DNA of 38,249 nucleotides from Chara braunii (GCA_003427395.1 BFEA01000076.1:88438-126686), one strand, 5' to 3'. Shown: positions 1 through 10,685, numbered from the stretch's first letter. Program-made: numbers and translations. The notes: a model not told the origin generated them from the sequence alone.

Positions 1-962
1 GAAGGAAGGGGAAGTAAGCGGCGAGGGTGACGAAGGTGATGGTGCCGGCAGCCATAGCCGAGGTGAAGGGTTGACCGGGCGTTGACCAGAGCATTGACAA
101 GAGCGTTGACCAAGGGTTGACCAGAGGGTTGACTAGGCGTTGACCAAGCGTTGACTCGGGGTTGTCCGCGTTGACTCAGCGTTGACCAAGGCGTTGACCG
201 GAGCTGCTGACCAAGATTTTGACCAAGCTGGAGTTGGTGATATCTCGCTGAGCCCTTAGCCTATCCCCTTACCCTGTGGATGTGCACTTACCCCACGGTA
301 CTTGCTGAGTCTGTCTGTCTCTCCTTTCTGCATTGAGTCTCTTATGTCCTAGGTGTTAGGACTCTGTGGATGAAGGATAGGGCCTTGCTGCCAAACCTGC
401 ACGGGCTTAGTAGGACCAAAGCTCTACTCTGGCATCTGGAGACCTGGGCATGAGTGGCGAGCGCTCGTTAAACAACTCGTCTAGCCCAATGACCGGTACT
501 GTTTGGCAGGTCTACTGAGTTCAGCATAGAGGGTCCGAACTCCGAGTTGTAGGCTGAAACGAAGGCCGTCTTTAAGTGTTGAGGCCTGGTTGAGCCACTC
601 CCCTACCGGACCCAGAAGGCTGATGATCCGTGTCTGACNACTCGACTGACCCGAGGGACACGAACCCCTCCAAGGACCGGTACCGACCGGCGGGCTGCTC
701 GGTGTGGCACAGGAGGCTGGACGGGCTGAGTTGTGGGCTGAAATCGCCAGAGGAGCCAAGCTGATCGCGTCGTCCTGTTGCGACGTTAAAGAATTCCTGC
801 GGAGTTTGGGGGATCTCCTTAAATGCCTCCTGATCAGCTGCTGGTTCTTTAGTGACAGCCTTTGAGTAATTGAGTAGTGGTCTTTAGAAAGTCAGTCAGT
901 AGGTTAGTGTCCGGGTAGGTCTAAGTGGTAAGGAGTGGGACTCTTGTCGTGCACCTGCCACC
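1..962 (+). other. 5' leader of Ty3/gypsy element A, no gene
   Basis: No supportable coding region lies here; short frames are broken and resemble no family. The stretch precedes gag of element A and is read as its untranslated leader, possibly with part of an unseen 5' LTR. I compared it by eye with the 3' LTR at 6708-7405 and found no match, so the 5' LTR is probably to the left of the window or lost. It contains the TTGAC array annotated separately and one unknown base at 639. It ends in a good translation-start context (GCCACCATG at 957-965). Confidence 0.5.
71..224 (+). repeat. Degenerate array of TTGAC(C/T) motifs, W-box-like, about 11.4-bp period
   Basis: TTGAC or a one-base variant starts at 71, 82, 94, 106, 117, 129, 140, 151, 162 (TTGTC), 171, 182, 194, 207 (CTGAC) and 219. 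Twelve of the 14 keep TTGAC, and 11 match the W-box TTGAC(C/T). Steps are 9 to 13 bp, mostly 11-12, close to one turn of the helix. The bases between copies vary (AGGGC, AGAGC, AAGGC) while the pentamer is kept. W-boxes are bound by plant WRKY factors; that this array binds them is inference. It could also be a minisatellite without function. Confidence 0.75.
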
Positions 963-2962
963 ATGATGGACGACTATCCTATGTATGGGTTGCTTGTGGG
1001 GTTCTCCCTCTGGGGGACCCTCTGGCATCTCCTCTTCCCTCTGGGCTTTTGGCCCACTTTCACGTGTAGAGTAGGGACTCGGGGTGGTGCTTCCACCCAA
1101 CCTTACACGAAGGAGGAGGAGGAGAAGATGGCCGCCATCCTGCAGGTGAGAAAATAAAAGAAAGAGGCCAAGAAGAAGGCCCTACAGGAGGAGCAGGCGG
1201 CCAAGTTGAGAAAGATTGAGAAAGAGATGGCCAGAGAGGAGAGAATCAAGAAAGAAGAAGAGCAGAAATTGAAGGAGGTGGACAAGGAAGAGGAGGAAGG
1301 TCCGCCACTGCAAAGGAGGAGTGGGAAGCACAGTGGCAGCAAGGTGGGGACCTGGAGAAGAGGATATGCGAATGGGTTGCCAATCTGTCTGTGGGAGAGG
1401 AGGAAGAAGTTAGCATGTACATCCCACAGGATCAGCAAGAGGCTGCCATGAGGGTTCGGGATGCAGAGAAAGATCCCCTCAGACGACAGGCGTTGGAAGA
1501 CGAGAAGAGGATGGAGTGGAAATTAGCAGTGATGAGGGAGAAGAAGAGAAGAGTTGACAAGGCAGCGGAGGCGGCAGAAGAGTTAGAGGAGGTGAAAAAG
1601 ATAGAAGAGCAATTAGCCGCCCAAACCGAACTCCCGGGCCAGATGCGAGTCATAGCCCGAAGCGTCGCACGCCTGGCACGGATTCAGGCGGACCAATATG
1701 ACTTCAGTTGGAGTCAAGATATAGTTGTGCGTTCAATACGATTGGGCCTTCGGGACTTTGCTCGTGAGTTGGTAGGCGCTGTTGGAGCCGAGGTGGGTCA
1801 TCGCCTCAACAAGACTGAGCGGTTTTGCGCTGGCGCCATTGAAGGCGTTAAGGCGGCAGCTCCCAAGGAGGAGGAAGCACGTCCTCCTCGCCGGGAGCCG
1901 GTCAAGGTCAAATTCCCCGATTCCTACAGTGGAAAAAGTGAAGAGAACTTTGACAACTAGGAGGCCAACGTTAAGACCTATGTGCATCTGCAACAGGTCT
2001 TCCCGGATCAGCAGGTTCTGATCGCGATCCACGCGCTTAGAGACGAGGCCGCCAGCTTTGCAAGGTCCCTAGTTTGCGCTGCCAATTGCAACGACGATCC
2101 AGTTGCATATTGGTCGTTCACTCCCCTCACCGATTTCATGACATTGCTGCGCGAGCGATTTGCCGATGTCGCTCGCAGTGTCAAGGCCTCAGACAAGCTC
2201 CAGACCATCCATTCTCGTAAATGGAAGAGTGCCAAGGCACTCAAGGGTACAATGGATGAGTTGGTGGCCGTCCCCGACCACGGGGTCACAGAGGGCCAAT
2301 TGGTCAATCTCTTCTATCGGGCTATGCCCGAAGCCTTTTGAGGGCAGTTCTTCGCGAAGAGCGAAGACCTTGCCACGACTTACGATTCCCTTAGCCGTGA
2401 GGTGGTGGCTTTTGAAGCTAAGTCTGTGTCCCTGTCTACCTTCTGGCACAAGGACTTAGACAAAGGGAAGCAGTGGAAAGGCCGCACTATCTCAGGGCAG
2501 GTAAAGACCAAGGACAACCTTGTCCTGACCTTAGACGAGGGTAGTGTGGATGAGATCCCCTACGAACAGATCGAGTGGGGGTTAGAGGAAGAGGACAGCG
2601 GTGTGGGCCAGGGGAGGACTTACGCTGCTGTCGCGGATGGAGGGAGGCCGCAAGGCGGACGAGGCCAGGGCCAAGGGGGCCGGGCCTCAGGGAGCCGGTT
2701 TCAGGGCGATCAGGGGGTTGGGGGCAGAGGAGGAAACCGCCAAGCGGGAGGCAGGGGTCAAGGTCCCCCGCAAAACCGTCCTAGGAACAGGTCTCCCTAT
2801 AGGGTAGGAGGATGGCACCCGGGGCTACCGCAGGGTAGGCCTTGGGGGGCGTTGGGTCTGGACCAGACTTTATGGCAACAACGATTGGACCGGGGCCAGT
2901 GCATTTTCTGCGGTGACCCGGGCCATATCATCAAATATTGTCCTAAGTATCGAGAGACCTGA
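963..2962 (+). pseudogene. gag: Gag polyprotein of Ty3/gypsy element A (broken)
   Basis: Gag forms the virus-like particle and packages element RNA. Tandem ATGs at 963 and 966 sit in a strong context (A at -3, G after the second). The N-terminus has an unusual hydrophobic stretch (about residues 8-32, rich in Leu, Phe, Trp, Gly). A highly charged Glu/Lys/Arg region likely to form coiled coil follows (about 1100-1620), then the capsid-like region (1650-2560), a Gly/Arg/Gln-rich basic tail, and a CCHC zinc knuckle C-x2-C-x4-H-x4-C near 2909-2942 (starts CIFCGDPGH). Breaks: TAA at 1155-1157, a frameshift near 1305, TAG at 1958-1960 (probably from TGG) and TGA at 2339-2341 (probably from CGA). 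Pol follows in another frame after about 110 bp. Family assignment is secure from the knuckle and neighbouring pol; the start is the likeliest one. Confidence 0.8.
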
Positions 2963-3072
2963 ACGGCTGCCCAAGGGCCAAAAGGCAGCCGCCGGTAGGG
3001 GTAGCAACTGCCCCTACCATTAGACCATGTGGGGAACATAGCGCTAGCCGGCAGGAGACTCCCACACCACAT

Positions 3073-6000
3073 GTGCCTATGGCAGAGGTTGCAGGCCGGT
3101 GTCTAGATAACTGCCCAGAGACTGCTTGTGTTAGAGTCTCGCTGGACACCTCCCTCACAGACGTGGCTGAACAATTGAAAAAGAGGATGCCCGCCTGGGC
3201 CAAGATGAAGAAGGAGAATAAAGGGCAACTTATCTTATTAGATGCAAAGATTTTTAGAGGTAGAGTAGGGGCCCTAGTAGACTCAGGGGCCACCCGCAGC
3301 TATATTAGTAAGAAAGCGCTGCAGAAGTTGAAGTTGGGACTTAAAGTCCAGAAATTGGCAGACCCCATAGTTAGTATCCTCGCAGACAATCGTACTATGG
3401 TTGTAGAGGAGTATGTAGAGGGAGTCCAGGCGTATTTTCGCCTAGAGAAGGATGGGAAAGTGGAGAAGGTCCTCCACTCCCTGACTCTCCTCGTAGAAGA
3501 CAGCCTCCCATTCGATATTGTCCTGGGAATGGATTGGGGAGAGGCAGCCGAGGCCATGCTCCATTTGAAGGAGCACGAGTGTAGGCTCCCTAGTTCTTCA
3601 GGCGAGGCCAAGACTGCCCGCCTGTTCCATGTGTCAGGCATAGAGAATCCCTTGGCACATTGCTGTCTTAGTGCTCCTGCGTTCGCCAGGTTGGTGAAAA
3701 AGGAGAAATTGGAGGAACAAGTTTTTGTTGCCTATGTTAGGCTAGTGACTGCGCCTACGGAAGAAAAGCCGATGGACCGTGCGATTGCCAAGCTGCTGGA
3801 GGAGTTTAAGGATTTAACTGAGCCGCCGATAGGAGTAGTACCGCGGCCCATCCAGCACCGTATCGAAATAGAGCCTGGCAGTAGAACTCCTAAGGGCGTT
3901 GTGTATAGGATGTCCCCACGGGAGTTAGAGGAGCTTCGCAAGCAGTTAGACGAACTCCTCGAGAAGGGTTGGATTAGGCCCAGTTCGTCTCCTTTCGGAA
4001 CGCCTGTCCTCTTTGTTCCTAAAAAAGAGGGAGAGCTGAGAATGTGCATAGACTATAGGGGTCTGAATGCTATTACAGTGAAGAATGCTGAGCCACTGCC
4101 TAGGATAGATGATCTCTTAGATCGAGTGCAGGGGGCCAAGTATTTCTCTAAGATAGACTTGAAGTCAGGATATCATCAGATAGAGGTTCACCCTGATGAT
4201 CAGTACAAGACCGCGTTCCGGACTAGGTATGGGCACTATGATTTTATAGTGATGCCCTTTGGACTGACCAATGCGCCAGCAACGTTCCAGCACTGTATGA
4301 ACGATTTGTTTAGGCCATGGTTAGACAGATTTGTTGTAGTTTATCTAGATGACATTCTAGTGTTTAGTAGGACCCTCGAAGAGCAGCAGGGTCATCTCAG
4401 GCAGGTCTTGGAGAAGCTGAGGGAAGCTAACTTCAAGATCAATGCAAAGAAGTGCGATTGGGCAAAGACCCAAGTTTTGTATTTAGGCCACGTCTTAGAC
4501 GGAGACNGCGNCAAGCCAGAGGATAGCAAGATNGCAGCGATTAGAGATTGGCCGACACCGCGTACATTGACAGAGTTGCGGTCGTTTTTAGGCCTAGCCA
4601 ACTACTATAGGAAGTTCATAAGGAACTTCTCCACTATCGCTGCGCCCCTTCGCAGGTTGCTCAGGAAAGAGACCATCTGGAAGTGGGACAAGGACTGCAC
4701 GTCTGCTATGAAGAAATTAAAACAGGCGTTGATAGAGTATCCGGTCCTTAAGGTCGCCGATCCGTCCTTGCCTTTTGTCGTTACTACGGATGCTAGCCAG
4801 GACGACATAGGCGCGGTGTTACAGCAAGACGATGGCAATGGCTATAGACCCGTAGAGTTCATGTCCGCCAGGATGCCTTTAGAGAAGGTTGCGACATCTA
4901 CCTACGAGAGGGAACTCTACGCTCTCAGGCAAGCGTTATACCACTGGAAGCACTACTTGCTTGGGAGGCACTTCAAAGTCTACTAAGATCACGAGACATT
5001 GAGATGGTTAAAGACGCAGGCCAAGATGACACCTAAGCTTACTAGGTGGGCCGCCGAGATAGATCAGTACGACTTTGAGCTCGAGCCTGTCAAAGGGAAG
5101 TGCAACGTAGTCGCGGACGCTCTGAGTAGGAGGGCAGGTTACTTTGGGGCAATAGTGCATTACCTCGATATAGGGAAAGACCTGCAGCAAGAGGTTGGAG
5201 AGGCCTACGCACAGGACCCTATCTATTCTGACCTCCTTAAGAAAGTCAAAGAGGCCCCAGAGACTGAGCCGAACTACTGCACTACCGAAGGGTTGCTTTT
5301 CGAGAAGACTAATGTCTTTGACCGCGTGTGCATTCCCAGTAATGAAGAAATTCGTAGCCTGATTTTGGGAGAATGCCATGACACAGAGGGTCATTTTGGT
5401 TGGCAGAAGACTTTAGCCAATCTGATGCGGGCGTATACTTGGCCAGGGATGAAGAATGACTGCGTAGAGTATGTTCGCAGTTGTAAAGTCTGCCAGCGTA
5501 ACAAGACTACTACGCGTGCCCGATTAGGTCTTCTCAGACCCTTGCCCATTCCGGATCAGCTGGGAGACTCAGTGTCCATAGACTTCATGGACACTCAAGT
5601 CAAGAGTAGGCATGGCAAGAGCCAAGTCATGGTCATAGTTGACCGGTTCAGTAAGTACGCAGTTTTTGTTCCTTTGCCTTCAGAGGCACGTACTGATTTA
5701 GTCATACAGAGATTCTTTGACTGTTGGGTGAGGGAGAATGGAATCCCACTATCTATAGTTAGCGATAGAGATAGTCGCTTTACTAGCCAGAACTGGCAAG
5801 AACTCATGGGAGTATACGGATCTAAGTTGTTGATGTCGTCCGACCGTCATCCAGAGACTAACGGTCAGACAGGGCAAATAAATAAGATCCTACAACAAGT
5901 TCTGCGCATGTACATTAGGCCAGATCAGATTAACTGGGACGAGATGTTGCCTAAAGTAGCTAGTGCGCATAATAACAGCGTGCATTTGTCCACCTGCCGC

Positions 6001-6669
6001 ACTCCCAACGAACTGCACAAGTCCTTTAGACCACGCAGACCATTTGAAGGACTCAACCGGGATCAGATTCACAGATTACCACCCGGGACCAGGGAGTTTG
6101 CTGTACAACACGAGAAAGAACTAGCTACTGCCGTAGAGAACCTCAGGAAAGCCCAGCATAGGATGATAGAGCAGGCGAACAAACATCGTCGCCCTTCATA
6201 GTTTCAAGTAGGCGACTCAGTCTGGGTCAGTTCTAGAGAGTTTGCGCCTGAGGAGAACATCTCGCAGAAGTTACTGCCCACATACAGGAGACCGTGGCCT
6301 GTTCTGGAAGTGAAGGGCGGCAAAGATGGACCGTCCTATACTATAGAACTCCCAGCACACCTCCATACTTACCCAGTTTTCCATGCGTCGAAGTTGTTAC
6401 CTTGTCAAACAAGTGATCAGTTTCCATCCCGTAGATCTATGATACCGCCCGATATGGATGGAAGGTATGACATCGATGGCATAGTGGCTGAAGATGTATT
6501 CAGAACTGGAGGTAGGGGTCGTCCACAGACACAGTACAAGGTTCGTTTTAGTTATGAAGAACCGGAAGACGACCGCTGGTTTACAAGATCTGAACTTCTA
6601 GAAACAGCTCCCGATATATTACGGGCCTACGAGAGACAGCAGAGGGGTAAAGGTCCTGCCTTAGACTGA
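3073..6669 (+). pseudogene. pol: Pol polyprotein of Ty3/gypsy element A: PR-RT-RNH-IN-chromodomain-like
   Basis: One reading frame holds all pol domains in Ty3/gypsy order (RT before IN). The aspartic protease has [12 protein letters not shown] at residues 69-80. Reverse transcriptase spans roughly residues 280-460 with YLDD at 424-427 (nt 4342-4353). RNase H follows (TTDAS near 4785). Integrase has the HHCC finger (5370-5500) and catalytic Asp residues in SIDFMD and VSDRD. The C-terminus ends in a divergent chromodomain-like segment with DRWFTRSEL. In-frame stops lie at 4984-4986 (inside RNase H) and 6199-6201 (after integrase). Unknown bases are at 4507, 4511 and 4533. The usual catalytic Glu of integrase (GQTE) is Gly here, GGG at 5872-5874. 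Apart from these, the frame is open for about 3.6 kb, so decay looks fairly recent. Confidence 0.93.
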
Positions 6670-6696
6670 AATTTTCTCAGAGGACCTCGAATTTAG

Positions 6697-6707
6697 GCCG
6701 GCAGGAG
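6697..6707 (+). other. Polypurine tract of element A (probable)
   Basis: The purine-rich GGCAGGAG directly precedes a TG that could begin the 3' LTR at 6708, shortly after the pol stop. Element B has a matching layout: both share a TTCTCAGAGGAC stretch between pol stop and purine run. The PPT primes plus-strand DNA synthesis. It is placed by position and composition; the first LTR base cannot be confirmed without the other LTR. Confidence 0.5.
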
Positions 6708-6967
6708 TGAAACGATTTTCACCAGTTCGCAGTACCGAATGCAGATCCCAGGGCTCGATCCCTAGTTCCCCATCTTACCTGTGTACAGTATGGATGTCAA
6801 CCCGTAGATTTGAACCTGCGGCCTGTAGGAACGCCAGTGGTAGGTAGATTGTCGTAGGTCACAGGGTAGAAGAGAATCGAATTGTAGACCTGTAGAGTAG
6901 GAGCCTAGACAGTTCTGAAGTCGTAGCTGTAGGATGCCTGAAGGGTCAAGTCGTAGCTGCTACAGTA

Positions 6968-7008
6968 CCGAAAGGCCAAGTCAGAGGGTTCTAGAAGTGG
7001 CCTTTCGG
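6968..7008. repeat. Perfect 10-bp inverted repeat inside LTR A
   Basis: CCGAAAGGCC at 6968-6977 is the exact reverse complement of GGCCTTTCGG at 6999-7008, with 21 bases between. It lies about 165 bp upstream of the TATA-like box. It could be a hairpin or a dimeric factor site; function unknown. Confidence 0.7.
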
Positions 7009-7170
7009 AATGAGCCTGCGTTGAACAGAGGCAAGTGGTCAAGTGGTGGTAGGCCACCTCGCTGAGTCAACAGTCCCAGTTAAGCAGTCCGGTCCTGTTC
7101 AGCAAGTACCGTCTGGGACTGTGTGCACCAAGGGCCAAGGGACACAGGGTAGACCAATGCAGCGCAAAAG

Positions 7171-7178
7171 TATAAATC
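7171..7178 (+). promoter_or_regulatory. TATA-like box in LTR A
   Basis: TATAAATC sits in an otherwise GC-balanced LTR, about 465 bp from its start, a usual place for the U3 core promoter. Transcription would start about 25-35 bp downstream, near 7205. Inferred from motif and position only. Confidence 0.5.
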
Positions 7179-7388
7179 AAGAGGCCGCGTCCAACCATTC
7201 ATTCATTCTTGCGGAAGCCATGCGGAAGCGCTGCCTCAGCAGCTTGTGCGAGGAGGTCTATAGTGTGCCCGAAGATGAAGTGGGCAGAGAAGCATAGTAT
7301 AGTGATAGGGTAGTGGCAGCTAGTGTTGCCATAGCTGTAGTGGAGTGTGTGTGTGTGTTGCGTAGGGGTACTGAGTGACAGAAAGGTC

Positions 7389-7433
7389 AGTGGACTCAAC
7401 CAACACGCAGTCGGGGTGTTGGTTGAGTCCACT
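7389..7433. repeat. Perfect 18-bp inverted repeat at the A/B junction
   Basis: The 18 bases at 7389-7406 (AGTGGACTCAACCAACAC) are exactly reverse-complementary to 7416-7433, with a 9-base spacer (GCAGTCGGG). The left arm is the presumed 3' end of LTR A (ending CA at 7405). The right arm thus looks like an inverted copy of that LTR end, joined directly to element B. A snap-back during reverse transcription or repair would give this layout. Confidence 0.85.
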
Positions 7434-8708
7434 TGACAGATTCTTCTATGTGAGATCTGACCATGAGACCTTGCACTGGATTAAGACACAGTCGGTACTC
7501 TCTGGCGCACTCAAGCGATGGATTCAAGTGATAGACATGTATGACTATCAACTTGATCCAATCAAGGGAGAGTACAACAAGGTAGCTGATGTGGATGAGC
7601 TCCGCCGCCAGCTCAAGGAGCTCACAGAAAAGGGATGGATTCGGCCTAGTACCTCCCCTAAGGGTGCGTCAGTCTTAACTGTCCCAAAGAAGGGAGGTAC
7701 CCTGAGGATGTGCATTGACTATAGGGCCCTCAATGCCATCACCGTTAAGAACGCGGAGCCCCTACCCCGCATCAACGACCTCTTGGATAGAGTGCAGGGA
7801 TGCCGATACTTCACCAAGATAGATCTAAAGTCTGGATACCATCAAATTGCCATTAGACCTGAGGTCCAGCACAAAACCGCATTTTAGACCAGGTACGGTC
7901 TGTACGAGTTTGTGGTGATGCCCTTGGCCTATGCAATGCACCTGGTACTGTCCAACACGCGATGAACATGATATTTCATGAGTACTTAGACAAGTTTATC
8001 GTCGTGTATCTCGGCGATATTCTTATCTTTAGTAGGACCGTAGAGGAGCACACTGAGCACTTGAAAATAGTGTTAGGTCTCCTTAGACAACAACAGTACA
8101 AGGTTAACTTGGAGAAATGCGAGTTTGGTCGCACGAAGATCTTGTACTTAGGTCATGAAATCTCAGCAGATGGTTTGAGGCCAAATGATGCTAACGTGGC
8201 CAGAATACGTGACTGGACCAGACCTCAGACCGCTACTGAGGTCAAATCGTTTTTGGGGATGACGGGCTACTATCGTCCGTTTGTAAAGAACTTAGTACTA
8301 AAGCTTCCCATTAACAGATCTAACTCAACTAGACACCCCGTGGGAGTGGACTGAAGAGTGTGAAGTATGCCCTAACACACTACGAGGTTCTTAAACTTTC
8401 GGATCTTGATAAGCCATTTATAGTGACCACGGACGCTAGCCAATATGGCATAGGCGCGGTCCTTGTGCAAAAGGAGGGGACCAAGTTGAGACCTATCGAG
8501 TACATGAGTAAGAAGATGCCATCTCAGAAACTAGCCAAGTCCACTTATGGGCGTGAGCTTTATGCCCTGTATAGAGCGCTGGTACATTGGAGACACTGTC
8601 TCCTTGGCAGATTCTTCTATGTGAGATCTGACCATGAGACCTTGCGCCGGATTAAGAAACAACCGATACTCTCTGGTGCACTCAAGCGATGGATTCAAGT
8701 GATAGACA
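7434..8708 (+). pseudogene. pol: Pol fragment of gypsy element B: duplicated RNH tail, RT, RNH (broken)
   Basis: The fragment begins with a piece of RNase H (7435-7590) joined in frame to the start of RT (7593 onward), the reverse of normal order. RT reads through [11 protein letters not shown] and [11 protein letters not shown], with a TAG stop at 7885-7887, a one-base loss near 7924 and a one-base frameshift near 8305. The catalytic YLDD motif is YLGD (8007-8018), so this RT would be dead. RNase H follows (TTDAS near 8430) and ends with the same sequence as the opening fragment (8605-8708 resembles 7435-7541). A deletion then joins it to integrase. Gag and protease are absent. The resemblance to element A in RT shows a related but distinct lineage. 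Confidence 0.88.
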
Positions 8709-10259
8709 TTGGGCGCACTAATGACTGAATTTGGCATATCTAACGACTTAACTCGATCATTGGTGGAAGCCTATCAGCAAGATCCAGTTATGTCTGAGAT
8801 CATCCGTAGATTCCAAGCAAAAGACAAAAAGACTTTGGATGAATGTACGATGGTAGACGACTTGCTGTTTCTTGAGAAGGAAGGGAATAAAATATTGTGT
8901 GTTCCCAGTAGTGAGTTTTTCCATAGTTTATTTTTAGGGGATTATCATGATGCAACTTGTCATTTTGGTTATAAAAAGACTTCAGCTAATCTAGTGCAGA
9001 AGTTCTGGTGGCCCACTATGATGCAAGATGCAAAAAGGTATGTTGAAACCTGCCAGGTTTGCCAAAGGGACAAACCCAGGACTCAAGCTTCGCTTGGGCT
9101 CATTAAGCCCTTGTCGATTCCTGAAGGTCCTGGTCAGAGTGTGTCCATGGATTTCATGGATACCCTTGTGACCAGCAGGTCTGGAAAAAGACACATCTTC
9201 GTGATAGTGGATCGCTTTTCGAAGTATGCAAGACTTATCGCTATGCCACAAACTGTTAAAACCGACTATGTCATTAAACTGTTTCTGGATAACTGGGTCA
9301 GGGATTTTGGACTGCCTACGTCGATAGTAAGTGACAGGGATGTAAGGTTTACCAGCGAACTGTGGCAAGCGACAGCTGAACAGATGGGCACCAAGCTCCA
9401 AATGACGTCAGGGAATCAGCCTGAGTCAAATGGTCAGGCAGAATAGATGAACCGAGTAGTACATCACCTGCTTCGGCATTATATTAAGCCAAGTCGGGAT
9501 GACTGGGACGAGAAGTTACCTCTCGTCGCCAGCCTGTACAACAATGTTGTGCATAGTACTACTGGTATGACTCCCAACCAGCTGCATCTTGGTTGGAAGA
9601 CCAGAAGTGCACTTGACTTTCAGCTACCAGAAAGGCAACCCACTGCAGCACCTGGCAGCATAGAGTTTGCTGTCAAGTATGAACAGATGCTGCAGCAGGC
9701 CGTTGAACATATTAGGAAGTCTCAGGATGCTATGATCACATCTGAGAATAAACATAGACGTCCCTCTAACTTTCAGGTAGGTGATAGAGTCTGGGTAAAG
9801 TCATCTGAACTAGGCCAGGAGATGGGGATTTCACGAAAACTGATGCCACAGTACTTTGGGCCTTGGGAGATCTTAGATATTGTAGGGGATCAACCGGATG
9901 GGCCTTCATACGTGATTCGCACTCCTCCACACTTGCGTACTTACCCTGTGTTCCATGCATCCAAGCTGGCACCTTTCGCTGCCACAGATCAGTTTCCCTC
10001 CAGGAGATCAATGCTGCCCCCAACCATGGATGGCAAAGTGGACATAGACCAGATCGTGGAGCATCGTCTGATGCCTGTTCCGCGACCACCGGGCAGACGC
10101 CGCCCTCCTAAGCCAAAAATGCAGTACCGGGTCAGATTCAGACATCATCTGGACCCCAGCGAAGATCGGTGGTTCACCAGAGAAGAACTCATGAGAACTG
10201 CACCTCAAGTCATTGCAGGCTATGAAAGAGATCTAAAAGGGAAGATGCCTGCAGAATAG
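8709..10259 (+). pseudogene. pol: Integrase plus chromodomain-like C-terminus of element B
   Basis: The frame is open from 8709 to 10259 except for TAG at 9444-9446. Integrase inserts the cDNA copy into the genome. The HHCC zinc finger is intact (near 8940-9070, CQVCQRDK at its end). The catalytic triad is visible: Asp in SMDFMD, Asp in VSDRDVRF, and Glu in NGQAE just before the stop. Downstream lie the GDRVWV region, the YPVFHASKL motif and a chromodomain-like tail with DRWFTREEL close to that of element A. The first codons are fused to RNase H by deletion, so no true start exists here. It ends shortly before the element B polypurine tract. Confidence 0.92.
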
Positions 10260-10288
10260 AAAACTTCTCAGAGGACTATCGAAGTACA

Positions 10289-10299
10289 AGAGGAGGGAA
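10289..10299 (+). other. Polypurine tract of element B
   Basis: An uninterrupted purine run AGAGGAGGGAA sits 29 bp after the pol stop and directly before TGCGAGG, the likely LTR start at 10300. Spacing and upstream sequence parallel element A. Confidence 0.65.
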
Positions 10300-10662
10300 T
10301 GCGAGGATATGGGTCCTTGGCAGGCCTAATGGGCCCCCTACGGCATATGTGCCCGCCCTAAGTGAAGGCGGGCCTAACAAATCACGAGAGGCCCCTAACT
10401 GTCAATTTCGCATTTGGGGTCCAGGCAGTTTCGTCGCGCCAGTTGGTTGAAGGGAAACACAGTCCGAGCAGCGTGGAAATTCCCAGGCCTTCTAGGCCTT
10501 TCCGAAAGCACAGGCCCTGGGCGAGATTCGCAGCCTCATACACAGACAGTTGGGAGGCCCAACCGAATGAGGCCCAGTAGCTGCACCCGAGGCACAGCAT
10601 CTTGGAGCCTACCAGAAGCTTCTGGGCCCAGGCCAGTCCATGTAGGCTGCCGAATGAGGCAG

Positions 10663-10685
10663 GCTCTTTCCATATAGGAAAGAGC
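10663..10685 (+). promoter_or_regulatory. TATA-like ATATA in the loop of a perfect 9-bp inverted repeat
   Basis: GCTCTTTCC (10663-10671) and GGAAAGAGC (10677-10685) are exact reverse complements around ATATA (10672-10676). The position, about 370 bp into LTR B, fits a core promoter. A second LTR family at 38115-38140 has the same design with different arms. Promoter function is inference. Confidence 0.55.

Larger units (their letters stand above)
6708..7405 (+). repeat. 3' LTR of element A (boundaries tentative)
   Basis: About 700 bp with no coding content follows the purine tract, beginning TG and taken to end CA at 7405. It holds a TATA-like box (7171-7178), a perfect 10-bp inverted repeat (6968-6977 with 6999-7008), a repeated AAGTCGTAGCTG (6920s and 6950s), and a short GT run near 7350. 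LTRs carry the element's promoter and polyadenylation signal. The end is inferred from the switch to inverted sequence at 7416 and to element B at 7434. No partner LTR was found in the window. Confidence 0.5.

Noticed and set aside
7350-7362. Short GT run in LTR A
   Set aside because: Too short to be informative as a microsatellite.
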